A DNA stretch of 64,000 nt from Rhynchosporium graminicola. Lineage: Eukaryota > Ascomycota > Leotiomycetes > Helotiales > Ploettnerulaceae. Below the pieces are notes generated by a model. That model saw only the letters and a list, made by a program, of their open reading frames with translations, was not told the DNA's origin and did no database searches. The stretch is taken from assembly GCA_900074885.1 (NCBI GenBank), contig FJUW01000001.1, forward strand, positions 248,001 through 312,000. Reading direction: 5' to 3'. Below, one piece after another: positions 1 to 11,200 of this stretch (positions are counted from its first letter, which is position 1; every line of letters starts with the position of its first letter). Both the position numbers and the translations under genes were made by a program.

Positions 1-1060
1 TTTCCAGTGACGGATACACCAGAACCCAGGGCATTTCGAGCTGCACGTCTCCACGAGCTAAGGAAAGCGACAGATTCCGCGAAGGGTAGTGACATCGAAA
101 GGACATGCTAGAGACCAAGGTACCAAGACTCTACATCAATCATGCACTTCCCTCTTCAAATCGTCAAAAACAGTAGTAAAGCACCAACTACCGCCACGAT
201 ATCATGTCCCATAACCCCTCCGTCCCTGTAGTCTTGTTCATCTATAGCAGCACTCCAGTTCCGGCCATCAAACAACGCTCCTTTTTTCTGGAGCGAATGA
301 AAGTTGTCAGGTCCTTGAACATCCTCTCTCGTATATCTTGGTCGTGTAGTATATTCATTACACGATTAATGCAAAGAAACATTACTCTGGTACATCGACT
401 AAGCTTGTATCTATATAAACTCCTCGCGTGTCAATTAATATGACCTCACAAGTCATATACAAATTAACCATGTGGGCTTTGGTAAAGTCTTATTCCCATG
501 AATATGGGCATTAAAAGGGATAAAGATGGACCTTCGTATATGAAAGGTTACCCAGATATGCGTGTTGGGGGAGATAGCCACTAAAAATTAGTGAGTCGTG
601 AACTTTCTCAGGGGCCATAAAAGCTTTGGAGGTGCTTGATTTCACCTTGCCTCGAGGACTTTGTCATTAATACGATGGTCAGAGAGTTTTTGTTTACTTC
701 GCTTACGCGGACACTAGTTCGCAGCCAAGATTTCATGTCATTTCCCTGTGATGCCTCCTTCCTCATGCTTGGCTAGACATTCATGAGACTTTACAGTTAC
801 AGATGACATGGATGACCAGAATAGAGGTTTATGGTTTATTGGGTTGATTTACTTTCACATAGTCGGCTAAATACCTGATATGAAGCAAGCCCATAGCGAC
901 AGAAGGTTTCTACAACCACGAGGCACTCTGCGCAGCATGTTTCTGATTTATTCCTTAGATAACCGGACTTCACGACACACCTGCATCACAAAGATTCCCC
1001 AACCCTATCCGGGTGCGAGCAGTGCATCCTTCCAACGAGTCCGAAATTACACTAATCGTG
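1..1060. other. Intergenic, no gene recognised
   Basis: Base composition is ordinary, with CpA and TpG present, so it is not RIP-mutated. The only open frames are short (under 80 codons), have no recognisable domain and no convincing splice structure. It holds the 3' flank of the membrane-protein gene that ends at 1061. A gene that begins outside the window could end here, but nothing supports it. Confidence 0.5.
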
Positions 1061-2581
1061 CTAAGAGTTGACAGCGATAGCTTCGAATATGAGAACCTGA
1101 GCAGAGATGAATAAGGCCACAGCGAATTCAATTCCAACGCTAGCTCCGATGCCTTTGAAATTGGCCTTGACGATGCGAATCCACGAAGCACGGGAAAATG
1201 TTTGCCATATGCTCAAGAAAGACAGGAAGCCCATGGCCTCTGTGCTCTGGGCTCGAATCGAAGCATCCATTGGGACTAGTGTGCTGACATCTTCGGAGAG
1301 CACTATGAAATAGCTGTTAGATACTGCATATTGTCTGAAGAGAGGATTGGGCCAAGACAGGGGGAATCTTACTTGCAGCACGGGTTCGTACCAACATAAC
1401 TTCCACAGGGACCAAAAGACACGCTTGAAGAGTGAAAATGGTGACGAAGAGCGCAGAGAGGGCCAAAATACTAGTGCCCTTCTCATACTGTGGTAAGATA
1501 CCTAAGGGATCAAGACTGCCTTTCCTACTTCCCATAGAGAGCATTGCGACTGTGTTGATAGCCATTGATACCACGGCCTTGGCAGTTATTGGAATTGCTG
1601 TTGCCTTGAGAATGGTGAGATAACTCGGCAGGTTCCTGTACACAAATCCATCCCGTTGGCTAGAAATTACGTTGTGTGTCCAGGCAGTCTCGATTTTGGC
1701 GGTGGCAAGAGTGGCAATGCCAACTACAACGAAAGGATGTATGAAAGGTATATTCATGGTGACGATAAGGACGATGGAAAAGACGACGATGGATAGGCAC
1801 CGCCACCTGAAGCCCTTATATAGACCACCTCCAGACGCATAAAGTAGGCGAAGAGTAGCGATAAGTGAGGAAGTTATTGGTTTAGCGGATGCTGCAGGTA
1901 CGCCGGCTGTCTCATCTGGCATAAGATTCGAGGAGGATGAATTGGAGGAGGATTCGCCTGCGTTGTCCGGCACTATCGCATCTTTCGAAGCATTGCTCCT
2001 GTAAAGGGTTTTATCCTCTTGAACTATCGAATCTCCGCGAGCGACAAGCTCGTATTCAGGAGGAGAATCAGCTTCGACGATGACTAGCATCGGGTATAGC
2101 TTGTCGATTGTATAGACGACCTGTAGCGCGTCAATGTTAAGCTTTGAGACCTGCAGTCCATGTAGGAATGTAGGACAAAACGCACGATTAGAAAGATTGG
2201 TACTATGATAATAATATTGACAACAGCTAGTATGACGGCTGCCACATTAGCTCCATTGTGGTGTTCTGGATTATTCCGCTTCAACAACGTATTCCAGGCG
2301 GTGTTCTGGTTGGGAGTAGTATCTCGCGTCGCGATCAAAGAGTGAAGACCACGTGCAAGAATAAGAGACGCCATAATGAAGCCGCAATGAATGTAAGACA
2401 CAAGTGCAAGAATTTGAAGCAAAAGATGCAAAGCAAAATAGAGAGTGCGGCAGCTGTAGAGCAAAATGTGAGATAGAAGGCGTGCGGCGCAGCGGCATGA
2501 CTCTGCCCGGCCGTGCCCGCAAAAGCCTCCCAGATAGGGCCTCATGCATATAATTCCAGGGATCTCAGGGACACCGTGCAC
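1061..2581 (-). CDS. Multi-pass membrane protein, ascomycete family of unknown function
   Basis: Three exons can be joined in frame: 2186-2581, 1373-2120 and 1061-1323. The 65-bp intron (2121-2185) starts GTGCGT and has a branch-like CTTAAC before CTACAG. The 49-bp intron (1324-1372) starts GTAAGA and ends TGCAG. The product is about 468 residues if the first Met is used; a Met 12 residues further on (2545) is equally possible. Long hydrophobic stretches lie near residues 25-65, 103-132, 235-270, 290-325, 340-370 and in the last 30 residues, consistent with a polytopic membrane protein. A cytosolic-looking Ser/Asn-rich linker follows the motif VEADSPPEYELV. From memory, the arrangement with a PFD/PMD-type loop before a final helix resembles a widespread uncharacterised ascomycete membrane family; no biochemical role is known to me. 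Both introns restore frame exactly, which supports a real gene. Start choice is the weakest point. Confidence 0.7.
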
Positions 2582-2978
2582 TAGAGCGAATCGCTAATTG
2601 ACGAATCCCTTGGGGGCTTGCACACTGAGACGGGTCGCCCAACAATTAGCCACTTCTCGAATTAGATCAGAATCGGACTAGATTATGCTTCGAGGTTCGA
2701 CGAATAATAATCCAAGCGAGAAAATGGAATTCCCATTAGCAACAGGGAAAGAATATTCGATCGCTGTGTTGAGGATCATTCGTTCCTGTCCAAATATTTT
2801 TACCACCTTATCTCCTCCGCACAACCTCTATCGATCATCGGTAATTGACCATTTTGATATCTATTGGCGGCATTCATGCCTGGTTGATTTTAAGCTTTAC
2901 TTGTTGGTAATTTGCAACATGCAGGAGGCACATACCAACAATTTCATCAAGGTGCCATCGATTACATCTGCACCGGTT
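2582..2978. other. Intergenic between two minus-strand genes
   Basis: About 400 bp separate the 3' end of the carboxypeptidase gene from the start of the membrane-protein gene. It should hold the terminator of the former and the promoter of the latter. A 99-codon plus-strand frame (2685-2984) has no recognisable domain and is probably chance. Confidence 0.5.
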
Positions 2979-5199
2979 TCATAGCTCATCCTGTCCAAAC
3001 CCAACAAATAGATGCTGTCCATCTTCTTCAGAAGGATCGGAATTAGCAGCATCCCTCGTACTATCCACCGCAAAAAAGTCTCTTACTATGGCCGTCCCAT
3101 CTTTGACCCCAGCATACTGTTCAGGCGTACAGGAGTCAGGATTCAAGATATAGCATCTTGGCTCAGGAGCTTCAGGAACGGTATTCTTGAAATGGAAAGT
3201 GGACGAAGGCCCAATGGTGGCTAATTCATCGAAAACTGGAAGGATTCCTGTGGCGATGTCTTTGTTGAATATGGCGCGCATGAATATATTATATGAAACC
3301 TCGGGTTGGTACCACGGTACTGGAGATCAGTCAGTATGTGTGCAATACAGGCACTTTCTTGAGTCTTGATGCGCTGGAAGGCGAATTTACCTTCATGGCC
3401 AGCTTGTAAAACTCTCGAAAACGAGAAATTGCCAAATTGTCTTACAAACCCTCCAATTCTGTCGGATCCCAGAATCGGCGCATAGCCAGCTTGCTTGAAC
3501 TGATCGGATCTTGAATATTTAATTGTCAACGAGGCTGCTTCTCCCCCTAGCCAGTTGCAAGCGTAATCACGATCGCCGTAGACCATATGGACTTTGACTC
3601 CACTGTCTAGCAGGTACGAAACGGCTTCTATCGAGCCACGACGCTCAATATCATGTGTTGTTCCAAATGCAGCGAAGACTGCAGATGAGCTGGATGAGAA
3701 GTTCACAGGAACACCAAGTGCTTCCAGAACCCAGCTCTGGGTGAGGTAACCAAGCATGTCTAATCCAATCAGTCGCGACACCGCAATATTTGACTTGATC
3801 AACTTACATGGCTCAGGAGTAGGGTCTGCATGGGGATGCGTGATATCAAACCAACCCCACTGCATCGAATATTAGAATCGAAATTGCTGAACATATTCGA
3901 GATTGGGATGAGACTCACATTGGTAGTAGCTTCGGCGGCATCCACGATAGAGATACAACGGCCTTTGAGATCTTCGAAGCATTGATTTACAGAATCAACG
4001 TTACCATTCCAGTCCGGATCAAGTTCAGCCGCCTGTTCCTGACACTTCAGCATCTTTTCCTTGCAGCCACCTGGTTTGAACCAGTCATCCATTCCATTCT
4101 CATAAGTCGTTTTGTTAATCAGTTCGAGACCATACGTCTACATCATGTTAATAATCTGCAACATGTGAAATGTTCTGGTGTGGTGAGCCAACGAGCGTTG
4201 TTATAAGCCATTTGAGCATAAGCGGGCAGCTGCTCAATGATATCAAGCAACCCATTGACGATACCAAGGGTGTCCAGATGCAGGTAATGGGTTCCTTCTT
4301 CTTTGATCGTCCCGTTTGTGATCTTTTCGTTCTGCTCCTGGAAAAACTTGAAGAAACTGGGCCCATAATGCCCACCGTAACTTTCCGTCCACAAACTGAT
4401 TTTGTCATCATTTGGTTTATATGCAGGAAATTCAGAGAACCAAGTTTGTGCAAAATGCCACAGCGCATGAGCAGCATGTGTCGTAGAATTGGCTGTTGAC
4501 AAGGCTGACTGGCTACCCATAGTCCCAGTGAAGAAAGTGTAATTGTCGGCTGGGATATTGCCGTCTGTAAATTTGAAGGGTTTGATGACCTGGTCTGCTT
4601 CCGAGGCGGCGAAATTTACGGTCACGTTTGTGGGGACGTCGTAGGAAAATCCTACTTGGGTTGGTTGATCAAGGTATAACATGTTGACTTCGTTGTTCCA
4701 CGACCAAGGATTCAAGATCGTGGAATTGGAGTCTGGGCCGACGAAACAGGGTCCATTTTCCTGGAGAAGACCCATGAGTGAGGAACTGCCTGGACCTCCA
4801 TTCAACCAAATCGAAAGAGGAGCATTATGTGGATCTTTCCTGGCTTCAAAGAACCAGAAGAATCTGTAGTTTGGGTTTAACACTGTTTATTTCGGTTGGA
4901 GAACTACTCACGTATTGATAGGGTAGTCTTGAGATTCTCCGTTGATGTCCGATAGCAGACCTGGAGGGAGGTGCACATAGCCACTATAGCTTTTCACTCC
5001 CGGTGTCGTTTCACACAGATCAGGCTGATAGATCATCAATTGAAGTCCAATGGTACGAATGCATGCGTCCTACCTTCTTGTAAGAAATGGTTACTCCCTC
5101 GTGATATTTCGACTTGAGCGTCTTGACCCCTAGAAGTGGGGGTGGAAAATTAGCAAGAACCGCCGGCACAGCCAGCAGCGTCAGGATGGGTAAAAGCAT
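2979..5199 (-). CDS. Secreted serine carboxypeptidase (peptidase family S10)
   Basis: Seven exons join in frame: 5074-5199, 4912-5024, 4197-4863, 3919-4137, 3808-3859, 3391-3759 and 2979-3319, giving about 628 residues. The start at 5199 is chosen because it puts a clear signal peptide ([15 protein letters not shown]) at the N-terminus; the frame is open 30 codons further upstream. The substrate-binding loop NGGPGSSS lies near residue 103. The triad is Ser241 in ESYGG, Asp457 in GDRDYACNW and His514 in AGHE. Several N-glycosylation sequons (NST, NVT, NYT, NGT, NKT, NFS) fit a secreted or vacuolar enzyme. The family removes C-terminal amino acids from peptides at acid pH; the layout resembles fungal carboxypeptidase S1 homologues. 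Introns are 48-71 bp. The third (4138-4196) must use a GC donor to stay in frame. The gene ends about 600 bp from the RIP block yet shows no RIP damage. Confidence 0.9.
4138..4196 (-). other. Predicted GC-AG intron of the carboxypeptidase gene
   Basis: The exon before it ends MAYNN and the exon after it begins [10 protein letters not shown], the usual family sequence at this point. No GT donor keeps the frame. The only in-frame choice is a 59-bp intron starting GCTCGT and ending GATGTAG, with a branch-like ATTAAC. The use of the junction is inferred from protein continuity. Confidence 0.6.
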
Positions 5200-5543
5200 A
5201 ACAAAAATCTGCGGAAGATTTTCCAAGAAAAATAATTCCGTGCATTTATTCGAGTTCTCTCTTGCATATGCTAACTGAGTGGTGGACAACTCCTGAAGTA
5301 TTTGAAGGATTTTGGAAAAGCCAAACAGTGACTAGGCTAGCCCGCTTCAAGGACGTTTTTGAGATTGCTGACAGCTCCAACGGTCAAGCGGAGAAATCAA
5401 GTTTTAAGCTTTTACTTCGACACACACTGTAGCCTGTACCTTGTAAGCAGGAGACAACTATGTCGGAAAACCTGAGAGCGACCAAATTGCTCTGGCAGAC
5501 TTCTCGAAATTGAACAGAGGCATTGTGGGAGAACTCTATCAGT

Positions 5544-5558
5544 AACTCTAATAGAGTT
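5544..5558. repeat. Short perfect inverted repeat
   Basis: AACTCTA, one base, then TAGAGTT: a 7-bp perfect hairpin just before the direct repeats. It could be chance. Confidence 0.5.
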
Positions 5559-5563
5559 AAGCC

Positions 5564-5636
5564 AGGTGCAGGTACAAGGTACTGATCCAGATACAGATAC
5601 CATATACTGATAAGGTACAGGTACAAGGTACTGATC
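5564..5636. repeat. Pair of 24-bp direct repeats (minisatellite-like)
   Basis: The 24-bp unit ending in CAAGGTACTGATC occurs at 5564-5587 and 5613-5636 with one mismatch. The spacer holds degenerate forms (GATCCAGATACAGATACC, CATATACTGATAAGG), as if a short tandem array had decayed. Confidence 0.8.
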
Positions 5637-5760
5637 AAGGAACAAGCATCGTTATAAGACCTCGATATTCCTTGGGAAGGGTAGTAATAAGCTACAAAAA
5701 ACATCATCTTTTAACCAAACCCAATTTTTGGAAATAACTTTATAACCACGCATTGTATAG

Positions 5761-6502
5761 TATTAACGACACCTGTATTCGATTTCTTAAGGCCTATTAC
5801 CTTAATAATACCGAATTCAGAGCTATTATAGCTAAGTGTTAGTAAAAAGGACGCGGATAGATACGTTTATAGCTAAAACCTCCTCAGAGAAGCGCGTTAA
5901 TTAAAAGCTGCTTATAATATAGGATTAAAGAGGAAGGTAAGAATACCTTATAGTACCTTTATCTTATTTATCGATAGTATTATTACCTACTTCGACGCGA
6001 AAGAGGCATAGAACAGAGAAGACGCGCTTTAGAAAGTAATCTAATAGCTTTAGCTAGATATCGCGGCCTAATATAAGTAGACTTTAGCTTTAATATATAA
6101 GTTACTTAGTAAAGGAGACTTATATCTAATAGCTAGGAACCTAATACTAGCTATAATAGTTATAGGGAAACCTAAATTATAAGTAAACATTACTACCGCC
6201 GCGAATACAAGCGCTTAAGGGATATACGTATCTACTTCTATAGCGCGAGCCTTACGCGTTAATAACCTTATAATATAAGAGGTACGCTTATCGATTAATA
6301 GCTAGTAGACTAAAGACCTCCTTAGGGTATAAGTAAAGCCGAACGAGTATATTATCGCCTAGGTTAATATCGCTATTACTATTATACTAAGAGAATATAC
6401 TAGCTACGATTATAATAATAGCGAACGGACTACCGCGTCCCCTAACGCTATACTACTATAACCTTTATAATAAGTAGAATTAGTAAAACTAATAAGTAGT
6501 AG
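5761..6502. repeat. RIP-mutated repeat remnant, family not identified
   Basis: TpA-rich and nearly without CpA or TpG, so it was once part of a repeated sequence, but I find no second copy in this window. On the plus strand a long frame (about 6182-6470) is broken only by TAA and TAG codons of the kind RIP makes from CAA and CAG, which suggests an old coding sequence. I recognise no reverse transcriptase, integrase or transposase motif. It ends at the outer edge of the A0 LTR, so A0 inserted next to or into it. Confidence 0.55.
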
Positions 6503-6770
6503 TATAACGACACAAGACTCGAGGCGGTATACAAGCAAGGATAAACAAGTAGGGAGGCTAAGAGCAGTCTTATATAGTCTACTACGAAAGAAATAAAAAG
6601 ATAAGGAAGGAAGAAGAAGAGAGATAGAGTGTAAGGCACCTTATATATATATACCGGTACTAGTCTGATACTATACCGAGTCGGGCACTAGTTCTACCGG
6701 GATACCTATGAACTTAGGCCCTAGTATCTATCCTTCTTCTTATATGATATTCAGGTGAGCTATCGTTATA
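6503..6770 (-). repeat. LTR of A0 (3' LTR)
   Basis: 268 bp, from TATAACGACA to TATCGTTATA, that is RIP-altered TGT...ACA ends. The polypurine tract lies directly inside it, read on the minus strand as CTTAGGAGGGGGGTAA, which fixes this as the 3' LTR of a minus-strand element. Confidence 0.9.
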
Positions 6771-7300
6771 TTACCCCCCTCCTAAGAAGAGCTTGACCCT
6801 AAGCTCGGAAGGTTATAGTTTATACTGGAATTAGTCTTTATTATAACTGTTTTCGTCGATATTCGCGTAATAAGCGCTAGTCGCTCTTTAGTAGTAGTAA
6901 ATTCTTTATTAGGTTCTAACTAGTTATATCGCTATAATAGTACTATATTAGTTATAGCTTCTAAATCGGGCGGTAAGCTATATTTACTTTATCTATTTAT
7001 AGCGGGAGTCGAGTTTAAGTAAAGCGTAAGGTATATAAAGGAAAGAGTTTATTAATATTAGAGCTTTTCTTTTTCAACTATAATAATTACTTTAACTCGT
7101 AAGTTTACTCTCCTTAGACTACGATATAATTCCTAGTGTAAGTATTATTACTAACTACTATAGTAGTCTACTATAATCTTATATATCAATCGACCTAATT
7201 AACTCTTCTCTTATTATAAGTAAGTTCCTCGCCTTAGTATTAGGGATAGTCTTCAGGTAAGATATAAGAGTTCTATAGATCTATAACGCTAACTCTTATA

Positions 7301-8226
7301 GTACCCTTACTAGTTCCCGCTAGAGCTTTTTCGGTAGCGTATTATATATATTACTTGCGATATATTCGCGCTTTCCTTAAGATAAAATATAATAATACTC
7401 TTATTCTAGAACTTCTATATTCGTTTAATAAGCTTAACTCTAAGCTTTATAAGTATTATTTAGCGTTAAAGAGTAGTTATAAGTATATAGGTTATTTGAA
7501 CCTAAATATAGTTATATATACTAATATATTATAGTTACTTAACTACGTTAATATAAAGTATATTATTTTATCCGGTTTACTTCTTAGTAGCGAAGCTAAG
7601 GATACGGAGCTAAATCAGGGTAATATTATAGCTACTTATAAGGCTATTAATCAGATCTATTATCTCGCGAAATCTGCTACTCCTACTACTACGTTAGAGA
7701 TTACTACTATATAATTAGTAGAGACTTAAGCTTTAAGGCGTTCTATAGAGAAAGTATTTAAGGAGTTAGAGTTTATTAAAGTAATAAGTTACGATCTTGA
7801 ACCCTTAGATACTAGTATAATACTAACGCGATATAGGATTTAGATCTTTTAATAATAGATTTAGCGAAATCTAAGTTAATAGTATAAATAGCGTTAAAGT
7901 AGATAAAGGAGTTAAATACTATTATATAGGAATTTACGAAGAAAGCTATATTTAAAGCTATAATATCTAATACTAAGGGAAAGAGGAGTTTACTTTCTAG
8001 TTCAGAGATAGCGTCGGATTTAGATACTCTTAGACCTTCTTTAAAGAAGAAACCTTATAAGATTAGCTATTATACTTAGTCTACTACTAAAGCTATATTA
8101 GTAGATTTAAGTAAGGAGTTAGATATAGTAGTTCTAGTTCTAGATATTCCAGAGTTACTAAAAGCTCCGGAGAACTTAAGAGAGAAAGCTAGTAAAATAG
8201 AAGTAGTAAAGGAAGTAGAGTTTTAA
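7301..8226 (+). pseudogene. Conserved antisense frame of family A, copy A0
   Basis: This lies between the end of pol and the 3' LTR and is read opposite to gag-pol. The first part reads YYIYYLRYIRAFLKIKYNNT and continues to a region with KAINQIYYLAKSATP; the last part (in another phase) reads DTLRPSLKKK and ends KEVEF. Internal stops are TAG or TAA where RIP of CAG or CAA is expected. The two parts differ in phase by one, so an intron or an ancestral frameshift lies between them. No known domain recognised. Confidence 0.4.
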
Positions 8227-11200
8227 ATATAGCGTTATTATAGAGTATAATTAAGGGATTATCCTTAGTAATAAATCCTTAATACTAGTAATTATAATAG
8301 TTTATTATCCTCTAAGTAATTATAGTTATCTATTTCGTTTTCCTAGGCCTTAATCTATTAATCTAGTTTATATAGAGGTCCAGGTTTACTTAAGTTAGTA
8401 ATATAGAAGTCTCTGAGCTTATATAGAGCACTTATTAGATCGGAAGCGTTATACTAAGTTAGGTCTAAGTTATAGTCTAGCTAGCTAACTTAATACTTCA
8501 GATTACCTCTTAGAAGCTATATAGCGAGTATATCTTATAACTCCTACTCCTCTTAAGTAGCGATAACCTCCGGGGGTAGGTTTAGTAGCTCTTAGCCTAA
8601 TAAGGGGTCGTCCGGGTCCTTAAAGAGTAATTCGGGAGCGAATATATTATATATAGAAGATCTAAAGGATAATTCTAGCTTATAGAAGTATCTGATCTTA
8701 GCTAAGACCTAGTATAATCCTACCTAGAGGCTAGATAGCTTCTTATTTAGCTAGTAATTCTTAAGGTTCCTTATAGAGAGAAATACCTTATCTCCGACTT
8801 TCTAGTCGATATTATACTATTTCGGGTCAGTTATAGCGCTTATCCTCTACTAAGTAGCTAGTATATAAGCTTTTATAACTTTAATAGCAGATTTAGCACG
8901 TTTAGCTAGGGATTTAGTATTAATATAGTTAAGCTTCTCTTACGGTATCGATATAGTAAGTTACTTCTAATCCTAGCTATTCCGTAGTAGTATACTATAT
9001 TTAAGAGTATATAGCGCTATACTAATAGAATTATAAGGTAAGGTTACTTAGGCGCGGTCTATTATTAATAGTAGTTCGCCCTAGTTACTCTAGTAGTAAT
9101 TAATAAAGAGTCTAAAGCGTTAGTTAATATACTAATTTATAATTTCCGTTTATCTATTAGTTTACTAGTAGAAAGTAGTAGAGTACTTAACCTTAACTCT
9201 AATTATATAGTAAAACTCTTACTAGAAGGATAAGATAAACTAAGCTCCTTAGTCGGATATAATTAACTTAGAGGTATATCCGAAACGATATATCTATTAG
9301 ATAAATAATATTACTATCCCGCGGGTATTAATATTATAGTAGTATAGTATCGATATAGAGTCCTTCCTTAAGTAGTTGATAAATACTAGTATCCTATTAA
9401 ACCCTTAGTTATCAGGCGGGAAATCCTTAAAATCTATAGCTAAGTGCTATATAATATAGCTAAATACTAGTAATAAGTAGAGGAATCCTTATTATTTCGT
9501 CTGTTTTAGATGAGAGTACTAGTAGAGGTAGTAATTATAAGTATACTATTTTATGTCTAATATAAGTCCTTTCTAATAATAATAAGTAGAAATTATTTCA
9601 GCGGTCTTATAAGTATTTAGATAAGCAGAGAAAACTTAATTATAGATTTCGCTAATTAAACAGGTATATAGTAAGGTATAGCGTTATACGTATAGATAAC
9701 TATTATAAAATAGTAAACTATTATTAATAGTATAGCTATCTCCTAATATATTCCGTTTATTAGAGAATAATTCTTAGTTAAATTAGTATAGTTTCTCGAT
9801 CAAATTAAAGGAGTTATATATAGGTTCCGGTAGCGTATTAGTCCCTAGCGATATTAAGTATATATAACTAATTTAATCGATATAATACTTAGCTAGTTCC
9901 GCGTTAATCCTAAAGTCTAAGTAGTCTAGAGGTAATAAAACCTGAGATCTACTATCTTGCTTCTATTATTCCTATATCCTTAGATCCTATTCCTTATAGC
10001 TAAAGATATCAGCTTTAGTATTATCTTTACTAAGCGTATATATAATTTAGAAGTTAAATTCGAAAAGGAATTCTATCTATCTAGCTTACTTACTAATTAG
10101 GACCTTAATAATTATAAAGTATTCTAAGGATTAGTAATCCGTATATACGCTAGTATAGTATCGTAGAGATATAAGTTCCGGTCTCTATTTCTAGAAAGAC
10201 TTAATAATAGTATATAACTCCTTATTATAGATCTTCTAGTTTAGTTCATATCTATTAAAAATATAAGAATAGAATCTAATTAGATATTACTAGTTATCTT
10301 TATATAATTAGAAGATAACTCTAGCTATTATACTATTAGAGGTATTAGTTTCTAGTTTAGTTTATAATTCAAGGTCGAAATAATATAGTTTCTATACTAA
10401 TAGTAGCTATTAATATAAATCGTTAAAAGACTTCTTATAATTATTAATGAAATTCTATAGTACTATAGGCCTAGTAAGTATTAAGAAAAGTTTAGCGATA
10501 AGGCCGAAATTCCGAATAAATTAATAGTAGAAACTACAGAATCCTAAGAAAGATTTCATAGCTATTACCGTTTCGGAGTACTTCTAGTCTACTAATAGTA
10601 CTACTTTCTCAGGATCTAGCTTAATTCTATTAGTAATAATAATATATCCGAGGTATTTAGTCCGAGTAATATAGAAATCGCTTTTCTTAATATCTACTTA
10701 GAGTCTAGTATCTATTAAGTATCGTAATACTAATTTGATATATTCCTTATATTCCTAGAGCGTTTCCGAGTATATAAGGATATTATCAAGTAAGCTATAT
10801 AGAAGTCGTCTAAGTAATCTAATAGTATATTATTCATATATCATTAGTATATACTAAGTCCGTTATAGAGCCTAAAAAGTAATACTTTATATTTATAGGA
10901 TCCGAAGCGAGTTCAGAAAGTAATATACTTCTCTAATTCGAGGTCTATATAGATATAATTAAATATAGCCCGGATATCTAGTTTAGTAAAGATTACTACT
11001 TTAGATATATAAGTTAAGAGCTTATTAATCCTAAGTATTAAGTAAGAATCCTTTCGAGTAATCGTATTAAGCTTATAATAATCGATATAGAAGCGTAATC
11101 CTCTATCGGCCTTCTTAATAAATAATATAAGTAATACGAAAAGACTTTAGCTAGATTCGATAAATCCCTAATCTAAGTTCTCTATAAGGTACTCCTTAGT

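Larger units (their letters stand above)
5200..5760. other. Promoter-side intergenic and border of the RIP block
   Basis: This is the upstream region of the carboxypeptidase gene. CpA and TpG are present up to about 5760 and then disappear, so the edge of the mutated block lies here. It contains a pair of 24-bp direct repeats and a small perfect hairpin, listed separately. No gene is seen; the minus-strand frames at 5384-5707 are translations of the short repeats. Confidence 0.5.

Noticed and set aside
204..1313. Small plus-strand frames near the left edge (204-443, 880-1071, 1107-1313)
   Set aside because: No domain or splice structure; the last overlaps the supported minus-strand membrane-protein gene.
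2271..2549. Second minus-strand frame overlapping the first exon of the membrane-protein gene
   Set aside because: Shadow frame; only the 2186-2581 frame joins the next exon with correct phase and family-like sequence.
6448..6639. Recurrent minus-strand frame MPYTLSLFFFLPYLFISFVVDY... (also 13661-13930 and 31643-31828)
   Set aside because: It lies in the family A LTR and at 13661-13930 runs across the B1/A1 junction. It recurs because the LTR recurs; it is not a gene.
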